Origin: Scleromatobacter sp039920745
Lineage (GTDB): Bacteria; Pseudomonadota; Gammaproteobacteria; Burkholderiales; Burkholderiaceae_C
Length of the DNA: 64,000 nt
Direction of reading: 5' to 3'
Assembly: GCA_039920745.1 (NCBI GenBank)
Contig: JBDSDD010000079.1
Location: 25,681-89,680 of the forward strand
A program made the position numbers and the translations under genes. Positions 27,117 to 35,919 of the stretch are shown here, piece after piece (within the stretch, counting starts at the first letter, position 1; each line of letters opens with the position of its first letter). Below the pieces are notes generated by a model that had not been told where the DNA came from, searched no databases, and saw nothing but the letters and a program-made list of their open reading frames with translations.

Positions 27117-27668
27117 ATGAATGCAGCCCACCAATCCAACTCGACGCACGCGCTTCGCCGCGGGCTGGCGATCGCCGTCGGCGCGCTGGCGCTGGCGTGC
27201 GGCGGCGCGCAGGCCCAGTCCCACGGCGGGCATGGCGGCGGCGGCTGGCACGGTGGCGGCGGTTGGCACGGCGGCGGCGGCTGGCACGGCGGTGGCCACG
27301 TCGCCTACCGCGGCGGCTGGGGCTTCGACCCGTTCTGGGGCCTGGGGTTCGGCCTGGGTCTCGGCCTGGCCGCCGCGCCGATCTACTACGACAACCCGGG
27401 CGTCGTCTACGTCAACCCGCCCGTGTACTACCCGCCCGCTCCGATCTACGTGACGCCGGCAGCCGTCGCACCCGTGGCGCCCGCGCCCGCGCAGATGGCC
27501 GACCCGATCTTCTATCCGCGCAATGGCCAGAGCGACCAACAGACCGAGGCCGATCGGCAGGACTGCAACCGCTGGGCGACGACGCAGCGCAATGCGATGG
27601 CCGACGCCAGCATCTTCCAGCGCGCTACCTTCGCGTGCATGGACGGACGCGGCTACACGGCGCGCTGA
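27117..27668 (+). CDS. Glycine-rich exported protein
   Basis: 183 aa from ATG 27117 with AGAAGGAG upstream. Signal peptide about 1-34 (A-Q-A site). Then three perfect G-G-G-G-W-H repeats (residues 40-57), a Gly-rich hydrophobic stretch, a Pro/Tyr-rich segment (V-Y-Y-P-P-A-P-I-Y-V) and a C-terminal region with two cysteines (R-Q-D-C-N-R-W and F-A-C-M-D-G-R-G-Y), as in small envelope proteins described as glycine-zipper or YMGG-like. Probably an envelope protein; the Trp-His repeats could bind metal, which is inference. Confidence 0.7.
   Translation: MNAAHQSNSTHALRRGLAIAVGALALACGGAQAQSHGGHGGGGWHGGGGWHGGGGWHGGGHVAYRGGWGFDPFWGLGFGLGLGLAAAPIYYDNPGVVYVNPPVYYPPAPIYVTPAAVAPVAPAPAQMADPIFYPRNGQSDQQTEADRQDCNRWATTQRNAMADASIFQRATFACMDGRGYTAR
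27234..27287 (+). repeat. Three 18-bp tandem repeats inside a coding sequence
   Basis: Three units of 18 bp (27234, 27252, 27270), each encoding Gly-Gly-Gly-Gly-Trp-His, with only synonymous third-position differences. A partial fourth unit follows. The copy number may vary between strains through slippage. Confidence 0.75.
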
Positions 27669-27852
27669 GTCTGCGCCGGGCCGGGTCGCCAACCTGCGCT
27701 GTGGGATACCGGATGGCGTATTTCGCACCATCCCACGATTGAAGCTCCGGGCGCAGGCCGACCCTGAGCTTGGGGGTCATCGGCGCCTCCCAGAATCGCC
27801 CCCGACGCATCGCGCTGGCACCTCGCCGGCGAATGCGCCAAGGGAGATCACA

Positions 27853-29085
27853 ATGAACAGCAAGAAGTTCGCACTGGCCGCCGTCGCGCTGGCCTGTGCG
27901 GCGGGCGCGCACGCCGCATCGCAACAGACCCTGAGCTACACGGGCGACCCGTCGTTCACGGCGGCCTGGATCGTGGACTGGAATGCCGCCAACCATACGG
28001 CGCGACTCGTCGAGTACCTCGGGGCGTCCAGCGGCACCTATACCGACGACGGCACGCTGCGTGTCCTGACACTGGCGACGCCTATCGTCACCACGCAGAC
28101 GACCGGCGACTGCAACGGCCTGCCGATGACCCAGTCAGTCGAACTGCGCCAGCTCGCGGTGCGTCACGTCAGCGGCGGCCTGCACAAGGGCGGCGCGCAG
28201 CTGATCGAGATCGGCAGCACCACCGACCAGGGCGGCTGCACGCCAGGCTGGGTCACGCCTTACGGTTCGACCAGCGACGCCGGCACGACCACCAGCTACC
28301 TCGACATGGACGACCGCCCGTCCATGGACGACCTCGGCCACGGCGCCACGCTGGCCGGCATGAGCGACACCGATCCGACCGGCCTCTCCGACTCCGTCCA
28401 GCTGGCTGCCCGCACGGTGACGTTCGCGCACCGCGCCGTCACGTTCTCGAACTCCGGCGCCGCGGTGCCGCGAGACGTCGTCGATGGCTGGTTCGTGCTG
28501 GACTTCGGCACCTTCCAGCGCGGCTACACGCGCCTGTCGGTCGACCCGCACACGCATGCGGAAATCTGGCTGGGCGCCGCGTGGAGCAACGGTGCGCCGG
28601 CGTCGATCTTCCAGACCTTGATGGTGCAGCCCAACGCGGCAGCGGGCTTCGGCGGCCACAACGCGCAGGCGCACGTCTGGGACTCCGGCCTGTTCCTGAA
28701 GTCCGACTACCGCACCGACCTGGCGCTCTACACCGACGGCACCGGCGCGTTCGAGCAACGCGAGGCCGACGCCACCCTGGACGCGACGACCCCGGCCCGC
28801 TGGGCTGCCGTCGGCGCCAACCTGGTGATCTCGCGCTCGAACAACCCGACCTCGTACTACTACCTGCGCACCTGGGTGCCGATCGCCAACTACGGCAAGG
28901 CCCACTTCGTGTTCGAGAGCGAGGACTCGCACAACCTCGACGTCGGCATCGTCTCGCCGCACATCGTGCAGCGCGTGAACTTCTACGTGGACGAAGGCAA
29001 GGCGACGCCGCCGGTGGTCGCGCCGACGCTCAAGGTACTGGCGCGCAAGACAGCGCCTGAATCGGCAAACGGCGTGCGTCCGTAA
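27853..29085 (+). CDS. Exported protein, unknown family
   Basis: 410 aa from ATG 27853 with GGGAGA upstream. Signal peptide 1-22 (A-H-A-A). The mature protein is rich in Thr, Asp and aromatic residues, with two cysteines in D-C-N-G-L and G-G-C-T-P-G-W about 45 residues apart, consistent with a disulfide. No catalytic motif seen, no C-terminal sorting signal. Function unknown; the separation from the upstream gene is 184 nt and a strong stem-loop follows its stop. Confidence 0.7.
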   Translation: MNSKKFALAAVALACAAGAHAASQQTLSYTGDPSFTAAWIVDWNAANHTARLVEYLGASSGTYTDDGTLRVLTLATPIVTTQTTGDCNGLPMTQSVELRQLAVRHVSGGLHKGGAQLIEIGSTTDQGGCTPGWVTPYGSTSDAGTTTSYLDMDDRPSMDDLGHGATLAGMSDTDPTGLSDSVQLAARTVTFAHRAVTFSNSGAAVPRDVVDGWFVLDFGTFQRGYTRLSVDPHTHAEIWLGAAWSNGAPASIFQTLMVQPNAAAGFGGHNAQAHVWDSGLFLKSDYRTDLALYTDGTGAFEQREADATLDATTPARWAAVGANLVISRSNNPTSYYYLRTWVPIANYGKAHFVFESEDSHNLDVGIVSPHIVQRVNFYVDEGKATPPVVAPTLKVLARKTAPESANGVRP

Positions 29086-29093
29086 AGCGAGCT

Positions 29094-29123
29094 CCGGGCC
29101 GCGGGACTTTCCTCGCGGCCCGG
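29094..29123. terminator. Strong stem-loop between converging genes
   Basis: CCGGGCCGCG and CGCGGCCCGG form a perfect 10-bp stem with a 10-nt loop, 8 nt after the stop of the 27853 gene and about 55 nt from the stop of the opposing signalling operon. There is no U-tract, so termination may be inefficient or Rho-assisted; it could serve both directions. Confidence 0.55.
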
Positions 29124-29178
29124 CAGTCGTCGCCCGACGACGCCGGCCCGATCGTGCCGCTCGCGCGACAGGGCCGCG

Positions 29179-31722
29179 TCAATCGTCCTGGGGTGCGATC
29201 AACCGCGCCGTCGCCGCCGCGTCCTTGAGTGTCTTCAGCAACGCGGGCAGCTCGGCCGCCGGCACCGGGTGCGCCAGCAGGAAGCCCTGCATCTCGTCGC
29301 AGCCCTGGCGCACCAGTTGCAGCCGCTGCTCGAGCGTCTCCACGCCTTCGGCGATCACGCGCAGGCCCAGCTTGTGGGTCATCACGATGATGGTCTCGAC
29401 GATGGCGGCGTCGTCGCTGTCGGCGGGGATGCCGCCGATGAACGAGCGGTCGATCTTCAGGCGGTCGAGCGGCAGGCGCTTGAGGTAGGCCAGGCTCGAG
29501 TAGCCGGTACCGAAGTCGTCGATCGACAGCAGCACGCCCAGTTCGCGCAGCGATTGCAACACGCTTTGCGCGTGCTGCGGATCGAGCATCACGCTGCTTT
29601 CGGTGATCTCCAGCTCGAGGCAATTGGCGGCCAGCCCGCTCAGCGCCAGCGCGCGGCGCACGGCGCCGTCCAGGCCGGGCCGCTGCAGCTGCCGCGCGGA
29701 GATGTTGACGGCCACGCGCAGCGGCGAGAGGTTGTCGGCCAGCCCGTCGCGCTGCCACTGCGCCACCTGGACGCAGGCCTCGTTGAGCACCCACTCGCCG
29801 ATGCCCAGCACCAGGCCCGTCTCCTCGGCCATCGGGATGAAGGCGTTGGGCAGCACCAGGCCGCGCACCGGATGGCGCCAGCGCACCAGCGCCTCGACGG
29901 CGCAGACCTCACCGGTGGCCAGATCGAGTTGCGGCTGGTAGTGCAGCTCCAGCTCGTGGCGTTCGACGGCACGCCGCAGGTCGTTCTCCAGCCGCAGCCG
30001 GCCGTGCGCCTGCGCGTTCATCTCGGGGCTGAAGAAGCGGTACGCGTTGCGGCCCTCGCCCTTGGCTTCGTAGAGCGCCGTATCCGCGTACTTCAGCAGC
30101 AGCTCGCCGCTGGCGCCGTCGCGCGGGAACAGGCTCACGCCCAGGCTGGCGGTGACGTGCAGCTCCTGGCCTTCGAGCGTGAAGGGCTCGCCGAGGGTGC
30201 GCATCAGCTTCTCGGCGATGCGCGCGGCGTCGGTCGCACCGGCCACGTTGCCGACGACCACCTGGAACTCGTCGCCACCCACGCGCGCGACGGTGTCGTT
30301 GTCGCGCAGCGTCGCACGCAGCCGGCGCGCAATCTCCTGCAGCAGCTGGTCGCCCACCGGATGTCCCAGCGAATCGTTGACCAGCTTGAAGCGGTCGAGG
30401 TCGATGAACAGCACGGCCACCTGCTGGTCGAGCCGCTGCGCCTGCGACAGCGCCTGGCCGAGCCGATCCATCAGCATCGCGCGGTTGGGCAGGCCAGTGA
30501 GCGAATCGTGGTACGCCAGGTGCTCGATGCGCGCCTCCTGCGCCTTGCGCTCGGTGACGTCCTGGATCACGCCGGCACGCCGCATGGAGCGGCCCGTGAC
30601 GTCGCGCACGACGTAGACACGCATGGCCACGTAGCGCATCTCGTGGCCAGGCGGGCAGAGGCGGAAATCGATCTGGAAATCGACCGGCTCCGGCGAATCC
30701 ATGTGCGCCAGCACGGCGGCCCGGTCGTCCACGTGCACCTGCGCCACCCAGGCGCGCGCATCGGCGTAGACCGCCGAGACAGGCATGCAGAAGATCCGCT
30801 CGAAGGCCGGGCTCACGTAGAGCGCGCTGTGGTGTTGCGGGTCGCTCAGCCAGAACACGTCGCCGATGGCTCCGGCCATCTGGCGGAAGCGCTCCTCGCT
30901 TTCGCGCAGCGCCCCGCGCTCGCGTTCGAGCTGCGCGCGGTACCAGGCGTTCTCGATGGCCACCGGCAGCCGGTGCAGCAAGTCCTCCTGCTTGACGAGG
31001 TAGTCGGTGGCGCCCAGCTTGAGGGTCTGCGCGGCGCTGGTCTCGTCGCCGTGGCCCGTGATGACGATGATGGGCAGCATCAGGCCGCGGCCGTGGCGTA
31101 CCTCATGCATGACGTCCAACGCGTTCATGCCGGGCAGCTTGAAGTCGAGCAGCAGCACGTCCGGCGCCTGGGCAACGTCCGGCGGCAGGCGCGCCAGCAC
31201 CTCCTGCGCGGTGTGGACGGCCTCCACCTGCAAGTGCGGTGCGTAGCGCGCCAGGTGGCGCTGCAGCAGGTCGACGTCGGCAGCGCTCGGCTCGGCGTAG
31301 AGAACGCGGATGGGCGTCGAGCGCTGCGCCGAGGCTTGGCGGAAGGTGGCGACGGCGCCCTCCAGCGTCGCAGGCAGGCGTTCGATGTAGGTGTCGGCCT
31401 TGACGACGTAGTCGTCGGCTCCGCTGCGCAGCGCGGCCACCACCAGTGCCTCGTCGCCCGAGCCGGTGAGCATCACCACCGCGATGGGCAGGCCACGCGC
31501 GCGCACCTCGCCCAGCAGCTCGAGGCCGTTGCCGTCGGGCAGGCGCACGTCGACCAGCAGCACGTCGGGCAGCGCGCCCGCAGCCTCGTCCGCAACCAGG
31601 CGCGCCCGCGCGTCGGCGAGCGTGTACGCGGTGGCCAGCGTGATCGCGGGTGCGATCCGGGCCAGGCGCCGGGCCGTCAGGTCGGCGTCCTGTTCGTTGT
31701 CTTCGACGTACAGCACCTTCAT
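29179..31722 (-). CDS. REC-REC-PAS-GGDEF-EAL response regulator
   Basis: 847 aa from ATG 31722; the frame runs further upstream but overlaps the receiver gene. Domains: REC1 (about 1-125, phospho-site in L-L-V-D-V-R-L-P), REC2 (about 138-262, L-L-L-D-F-K-L-P), PAS (about 285-405), GGDEF (about 420-580, motif G-G-D-E-F at 482-486) and EAL (about 590-835, E-A-L at 610-612, D-D-F-G-T-G-Y-S-S-L later). Both output motifs are intact, so it may make and/or degrade cyclic di-GMP under control of phosphorylation. REC2 starts L-Y-A-E-P, missing part of the usual acidic pair. Last gene of a three-gene operon, 8 nt after the single receiver. Confidence 0.92.
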   Translation of the reverse strand: MKVLYVEDNEQDADLTARRLARIAPAITLATAYTLADARARLVADEAAGALPDVLLVDVRLPDGNGLELLGEVRARGLPIAVVMLTGSGDEALVVAALRSGADDYVVKADTYIERLPATLEGAVATFRQASAQRSTPIRVLYAEPSAADVDLLQRHLARYAPHLQVEAVHTAQEVLARLPPDVAQAPDVLLLDFKLPGMNALDVMHEVRHGRGLMLPIIVITGHGDETSAAQTLKLGATDYLVKQEDLLHRLPVAIENAWYRAQLERERGALRESEERFRQMAGAIGDVFWLSDPQHHSALYVSPAFERIFCMPVSAVYADARAWVAQVHVDDRAAVLAHMDSPEPVDFQIDFRLCPPGHEMRYVAMRVYVVRDVTGRSMRRAGVIQDVTERKAQEARIEHLAYHDSLTGLPNRAMLMDRLGQALSQAQRLDQQVAVLFIDLDRFKLVNDSLGHPVGDQLLQEIARRLRATLRDNDTVARVGGDEFQVVVGNVAGATDAARIAEKLMRTLGEPFTLEGQELHVTASLGVSLFPRDGASGELLLKYADTALYEAKGEGRNAYRFFSPEMNAQAHGRLRLENDLRRAVERHELELHYQPQLDLATGEVCAVEALVRWRHPVRGLVLPNAFIPMAEETGLVLGIGEWVLNEACVQVAQWQRDGLADNLSPLRVAVNISARQLQRPGLDGAVRRALALSGLAANCLELEITESSVMLDPQHAQSVLQSLRELGVLLSIDDFGTGYSSLAYLKRLPLDRLKIDRSFIGGIPADSDDAAIVETIIVMTHKLGLRVIAEGVETLEQRLQLVRQGCDEMQGFLLAHPVPAAELPALLKTLKDAAATARLIAPQDD

Positions 31723-31730
31723 GCCGTTCT

Positions 31731-32153
31731 CTAGATCGACTGCTGGTTCAGGACACACCAATAGAGATCGATCTGCGCAGCGACGTCGATGAACTTCTCG
31801 AACTCCACCGGCTTGACGATGTAGGAGTTGACGCCCAGCGCGTAGGCCGCAGCGACGTCGGCGTCCTCGCGCGAAGTGGTCAGTACCACTACCGGGATGC
31901 GGCAGTACACCTCGTGCGCCTTCAGCTGGCGCAGCACCTCGAGCCCGCTGACACGCGGCAGCTTCAGATCGAGCAGGATCACCACCGGCAGCGGATGGCC
32001 GGACTCCCAGCGCGAGATCCACTGCAGCGCCTCCTCGCCGTCACGCGCCACCTCCAGCGGGTTCACGATGTGACGCTTGGCGAACGCACGCTGCGTCAGG
32101 TCGACATCCATCGGGTTGTCTTCGACGAGCAGGATCGGGCGACGATCTTCCAT
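31731..32153 (-). CDS. Single-domain response regulator
   Basis: 140 aa, one receiver domain: acidic pocket V-E-D-N, phospho-Asp in I-L-L-D-L-K-L-P, Thr in V-L-T-T-S and Lys in I-V-K-P-V. The R-A-F-A-K-R and V-A-R-D-G-E-E-A segments are typical of the Rcp1-like receivers that pair with PAS/GAF sensor kinases. It probably receives phosphate from the upstream kinase and may relay it to the REC domains of the next protein. Confidence 0.92.
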   Translation of the reverse strand: MEDRRPILLVEDNPMDVDLTQRAFAKRHIVNPLEVARDGEEALQWISRWESGHPLPVVILLDLKLPRVSGLEVLRQLKAHEVYCRIPVVVLTTSREDADVAAAYALGVNSYIVKPVEFEKFIDVAAQIDLYWCVLNQQSI

Positions 32154-32240
32154 GCGCCCAGCATAGCGATTTGCAAGTGCTTGTACACGGCATTTGCCCC
32201 GCCCCTGTTCGAGGGAGTCAGGCGCTTTGTGCGCACCAAG

Positions 32241-34199
32241 TCACATGTTCGGCTTTTGCTCGACCGCGGGCAGCTCGATGAAGAATGTGGCGCCAGCACC
32301 CTTCGCGCTCTCGGCCCAGACCCGCCCGTGCATCCGTTCGACCGCCTTGCGCACGATCGCCAGGCCCACGCCGGTGCCCGGGAACTCCTCGGCGCGGTGC
32401 AGGCGCTGGAAGATCTCGAAGATGCGATCGTGGTAGCGCATGTCGAAGCCGGGGCCGTTGTCACGCACCCAGAACAGCGCGTGGCCCGGCGTGGACCGGG
32501 CGCCGATCTCGATGGTGCGATCCGTGCAATCGGTGCGGCCGTCCCGGCCGGCAGTGAACTTGATCGCGTTGTCCAGCAGGTTGCGCAGCGCCAGCACCAG
32601 GCCGTCGCGCTCGCCCACCGCGGTCAGGCCAGGATCGACGACCGAGGTGAGCGCGATCGCGCCGGCCGCGGCCTCGCTGGCGACGCCGTCGACCACCGTC
32701 GCCACCACCGGCCCGGCCGCCACCGGCCCCAGCTTGGGCCGGCCGCGCTCGACGCGCGAGTAGGCGAGCAGGTCGTCGATGAGGTCGCCCATGTGCGCGG
32801 TGGCCTTGCGGATCATCGAAACGAAGAAGCGCCCTTCCCCGTCCAGCGTGTCGGCGTGGTCGGACTCCAGCAGCCGGCTGTAGCCATCGATGCCGCGCAA
32901 AGGCGCCTTCAAGTCGTGCGACACCGAGTACGTGAACGCCTCCATCTCGCGGTGCTTGGCCTCCAGCTCCGACGTGCGGTCGGCCACGCGGTGCTCGAGG
33001 TCGACGTTGAGCGAGCGGATCTCCTGCTCGGCCCGCCGACGCTCGGTGATGTCGATCAGGAAGCCGTGCCAGACCACCCCGCCGTCGGTCTCGCGCACCG
33101 GCATCGAATGCGCCTCCAGGCAGCGCTCGCCGGCGGACGTGTGCGGCACGCGAAAGGTCGCGAGCCAGGCGCCACCGAGCTCGGCGGACAGCCGCAGCGA
33201 CTCGGCCACGGCCAAGCGCTCGTCGGGATGCACGAGATCGAGCAGGTCGATGCGGCGCTCCACCAGCGTGGCCGCGTCGACCCCCAGCAGGTCGTGGATC
33301 GCCGGGCTCGCGAACGTGAACTCGCCGCGGCCGTCGGGGTGCTGTCGGTACGAGTGCACCGCGCCGGGCGCGGTCGCGACGATGCGCTGCAGGCGCTCCT
33401 GCGCGAGCCGATGCGCGCCCTGCAAGGCCTCGTTGGCGTGCGCCAGCGTGATGTCCTCGGCGAAGCCGGCCATGTAGCGCATGCGGCCGTTGGCGTCGAA
33501 CAGCGGAAAGCCACGGCCGCGGATCCAGACGGTCCGACCGTCGGGCCGGATCACGCGGTATTCGGTCTGGTACATGCCGGCCGCGTCGGCATGCAACGCG
33601 GCCTCCGCAACACGCTGCTTGTCTTCCGGGTGGACGCCGTCCAGCCAGCGCGCCAGGCTCTCGTACAGCGGCTCCGCCGGCCGGCCCCAGATGCGCTCGT
33701 AGGCCGAGTTCATGTACAGCAGCTTCTGGGCGCGCGGGTCGACGATCCACATCAGATCCAGCGAATGGTCGCCGAACATGCGCAACAACTGTTCGCTCTC
33801 GCGCGCGGAGCGCATCGCGTGGCGCTCGTCGGTGAAGTCGGTGAACGACACCACCGCCCCGCGCATCAGGCCCTCGCCCAGCGAATCGACCGGCACCGCG
33901 CGCACGCGCAACCAGCGCTCGCCGTGGTGCGGCGTCTGCACGACCACGACCCCCGAGGTCGTCTCGCCGTTGCCGTGCAGCGCGCGCCACACCGGCCGCG
34001 TCTGCTCGGGCATCGGAACGCCATGCTCGTCGCTCTGGGCCCAGCCGAGGTCGTCGATACGCTGGCCGAGCGGGCCGCTGCCCAGCCCCAGCACGACGCG
34101 TGCGGCGCGGTTGGCGTCGACGATGCGCAGATCGGCATCGAACCAGAGCAGTCCCGACTCGAGCGAGTCGATGATGCGCCGGTCGTTGTCAGCTGCCAC
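32241..34199 (-). CDS. Three-PAS sensor histidine kinase
   Basis: 652 aa from GTG 34199, chosen because AGGGAG lies upstream; the longer ATG form at 34400 overlaps the ligase-like gene. Three PAS domains (about 1-130, 135-265, 270-395), the second with a PAC-type Y-M-A-G-F-A-E-D-I-T and the third ending D-I-T-E-R-R-R. A short coiled coil, then HisKA with S-V-S-H-D-L-K-A-P-L (His428) and HATPase with N-L-L-D-N-A, D-N-G-P-G-F, F-Q-R-L-H and G-T-G-V-G-L. No TM segment, so it senses a cytoplasmic signal; the PAS ligands are unknown. Head of the operon with the two response-regulator genes. Confidence 0.92.
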   Translation of the reverse strand: MAADNDRRIIDSLESGLLWFDADLRIVDANRAARVVLGLGSGPLGQRIDDLGWAQSDEHGVPMPEQTRPVWRALHGNGETTSGVVVVQTPHHGERWLRVRAVPVDSLGEGLMRGAVVSFTDFTDERHAMRSARESEQLLRMFGDHSLDLMWIVDPRAQKLLYMNSAYERIWGRPAEPLYESLARWLDGVHPEDKQRVAEAALHADAAGMYQTEYRVIRPDGRTVWIRGRGFPLFDANGRMRYMAGFAEDITLAHANEALQGAHRLAQERLQRIVATAPGAVHSYRQHPDGRGEFTFASPAIHDLLGVDAATLVERRIDLLDLVHPDERLAVAESLRLSAELGGAWLATFRVPHTSAGERCLEAHSMPVRETDGGVVWHGFLIDITERRRAEQEIRSLNVDLEHRVADRTSELEAKHREMEAFTYSVSHDLKAPLRGIDGYSRLLESDHADTLDGEGRFFVSMIRKATAHMGDLIDDLLAYSRVERGRPKLGPVAAGPVVATVVDGVASEAAAGAIALTSVVDPGLTAVGERDGLVLALRNLLDNAIKFTAGRDGRTDCTDRTIEIGARSTPGHALFWVRDNGPGFDMRYHDRIFEIFQRLHRAEEFPGTGVGLAIVRKAVERMHGRVWAESAKGAGATFFIELPAVEQKPNM

Positions 34200-34239
34200 G
34201 CGAGCTCCCTGCCAGTGTGCGGTCGAGTTTGACTGCACT

Positions 34240-35919
34240 CTAACCAGAAATCGAAGCGTCAGGGAACAGATCGTGCGCCAGTTGGGCGCTGCCCGGCGGC
34301 GCGTCGTGCAGCCAACGCAGGACGCGCACGCCGACCAGCGTCGCGCCGATCTTGTGGCGCTTGCTGGGCCGGGCCTCGACAAAACCGAGCTCGAAGACAA
34401 GCGCCGGCGCCACCGCGTGCACGCCGCCGAAGCGCAGGCCGACGTTGGCGCGCAGCCAGGCGTGCAGTCGCAGCAGCTCGTCGTCGGGCAACGCGAGGGG
34501 CGTGCGTGCCAGCGGCAGCAGGCGCAGGCCCGCGTCGGCGGGCGCGTCAGGGGGCGGCGCGATGAACTCGCCCGACATCGAGGCCGTCATCGCAGCGCGC
34601 TGCTCGTCTTCGGATCGCGGCATCCGGTTCCACAACGCGAAGCCGCAATCGACGAACGCGAGCGCGAGCGCCGCCGTCTCGCTGGCCGCCAGGGCGTCAC
34701 CCGGCACGTACTGCAGCGCCGCGCGGACGCGGTGGACGGCCGCGCGCACGGCCCAGGCCTCGTTCGAAGCGGCGCGGCGCAGGACGAGGCCGCTCCAGCC
34801 CTCGGCGCGGGCAGCGTTGGCGCAGTGCACCAGGTCGCCGTCGTCCGGTACGGGCAGCTGCGGCGTCGTGAAGACGGATGGCAGCGCGCCGCGATCGGCC
34901 GGCTCGGGCCAGCGCGCCTGCAGCCGCGCGCGGCGCCGGTCGAATGCCTCCGCGATGCCGTGCCAGTCGATCAAGGCCAGGTGCAGCGACGGCCCGGGGG
35001 CTGCGCCCTTCTTGCGCGGCGCGGCCGCCTGGGCCAGCGGGACGACGCTGCCCGCCAGCCAGGCCAGCAACACGGCCTCGAGGACGCCCTCGTCCGGCCA
35101 CAGGTCCGCCACGAGCCAGGCGGCGGGCAGGCGCACGTTCAGGAGCCGGCCGTCGCGCTGCCACACCGCGACGTCGGCGCCTCGGCGCACGATGTGCACC
35201 CGCACCCCGCTCCAGCGCGGCTCGGCGTGCAGTGCGCCGGCACGCCACGCGGCCAGCAGCTCGCCGTGGCGGCCTTCGTGGGCATCCTCCAGCGCGGCGA
35301 AAGGGTGCGGGCGCGGCACCCCGGCTGCCGGCACGTCCAGCAGCAGCGCCTCGCGGCGCCGCAGCCACCACCACGCGACGGCCTGGGCATCGACATCGAA
35401 CGCCCGCGCCCAGGCGCGCTGCCACTGCCACTCGTCGACGACCGGCTTCACCAACCCGCATGCCGCGCGCACCGCCCAACGGCGTGCAATCGCATCGTCG
35501 AGACGGGCGATCGTCGCGGCGATCGCGACGGCGCGCGCCTCGGTCGGCTCGGACGCCGCATCCGCCCAGTCCGCCAGCCAGTCGACCAGCGCCGGCCTGC
35601 TGGCCGTGGATGGCGCCTCGTCGGGCCAGGGCAGCAGCAACGCGATCGCCTCGGCGGCCTCGGCGCTGGCCTCGCGGCCGACTTCGAACAGCCACGCCGC
35701 CGTGCCGTGGCACGCGGCGAGAGCCTGCGCGGCCTCGGCCAGGGCGGCCAGCGTCAGCCGGGCGGGACGGACCGTGCGCGCGCCCGCCACCAGCCACTCG
35801 CCCGCGAGCGCGCCCGCGTGACGCCCGACCGCGCGCAGGTGGCGCGCCAGCGCGTCCACGCGATCGGCGTCGCCCGGGCGGGATTCGAGCTCTTCGGTGA
35901 GGACGGCCAGTGCGCGCAT
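34240..35919 (-). CDS. ATP-dependent DNA-ligase-like protein lacking the catalytic lysine
   Basis: 559 aa from ATG 35919. Overall plan matches the bacterial ATP-dependent DNA ligase associated with an exonuclease and helicase: N-terminal helical domain (about 1-170), adenylation region (about 180-430) and C-terminal OB-fold with V-F-E-L-G-F near 520, K-R-H-K-I-G-A near 533 and V-L-R-W-L-H-D. At motif I, where ligases read E-x-K-x-D-G, this reads E-P-R-W-S-G: Arg235 replaces the AMP-accepting Lys and Ser237 the Asp. The L-D-G-E of motif III reads L-E-A-V, and motif V (K-x-K) and the Lys of motif VI are not evident. It should not form ligase-AMP. The frame and codon bias are intact over 560 codons, so it appears to be maintained. 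Divergent from the gene at 36226. Confidence 0.75.
   Translation of the reverse strand: MRALAVLTEELESRPGDADRVDALARHLRAVGRHAGALAGEWLVAGARTVRPARLTLAALAEAAQALAACHGTAAWLFEVGREASAEAAEAIALLLPWPDEAPSTASRPALVDWLADWADAASEPTEARAVAIAATIARLDDAIARRWAVRAACGLVKPVVDEWQWQRAWARAFDVDAQAVAWWWLRRREALLLDVPAAGVPRPHPFAALEDAHEGRHGELLAAWRAGALHAEPRWSGVRVHIVRRGADVAVWQRDGRLLNVRLPAAWLVADLWPDEGVLEAVLLAWLAGSVVPLAQAAAPRKKGAAPGPSLHLALIDWHGIAEAFDRRRARLQARWPEPADRGALPSVFTTPQLPVPDDGDLVHCANAARAEGWSGLVLRRAASNEAWAVRAAVHRVRAALQYVPGDALAASETAALALAFVDCGFALWNRMPRSEDEQRAAMTASMSGEFIAPPPDAPADAGLRLLPLARTPLALPDDELLRLHAWLRANVGLRFGGVHAVAPALVFELGFVEARPSKRHKIGATLVGVRVLRWLHDAPPGSAQLAHDLFPDASISG

Noticed and set aside
27234..27300. CRISPR-like tandem repeat
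   Set aside because: Units are contiguous 18-bp coding repeats without spacers, inside a gene for a glycine-rich protein.
32241..34400. 719-aa form of the three-PAS kinase starting at 34400
   Set aside because: It would overlap the ligase-like gene by 160 nt with a basic, unfolded-looking N-terminus; GTG 34199 has AGGGAG in front.
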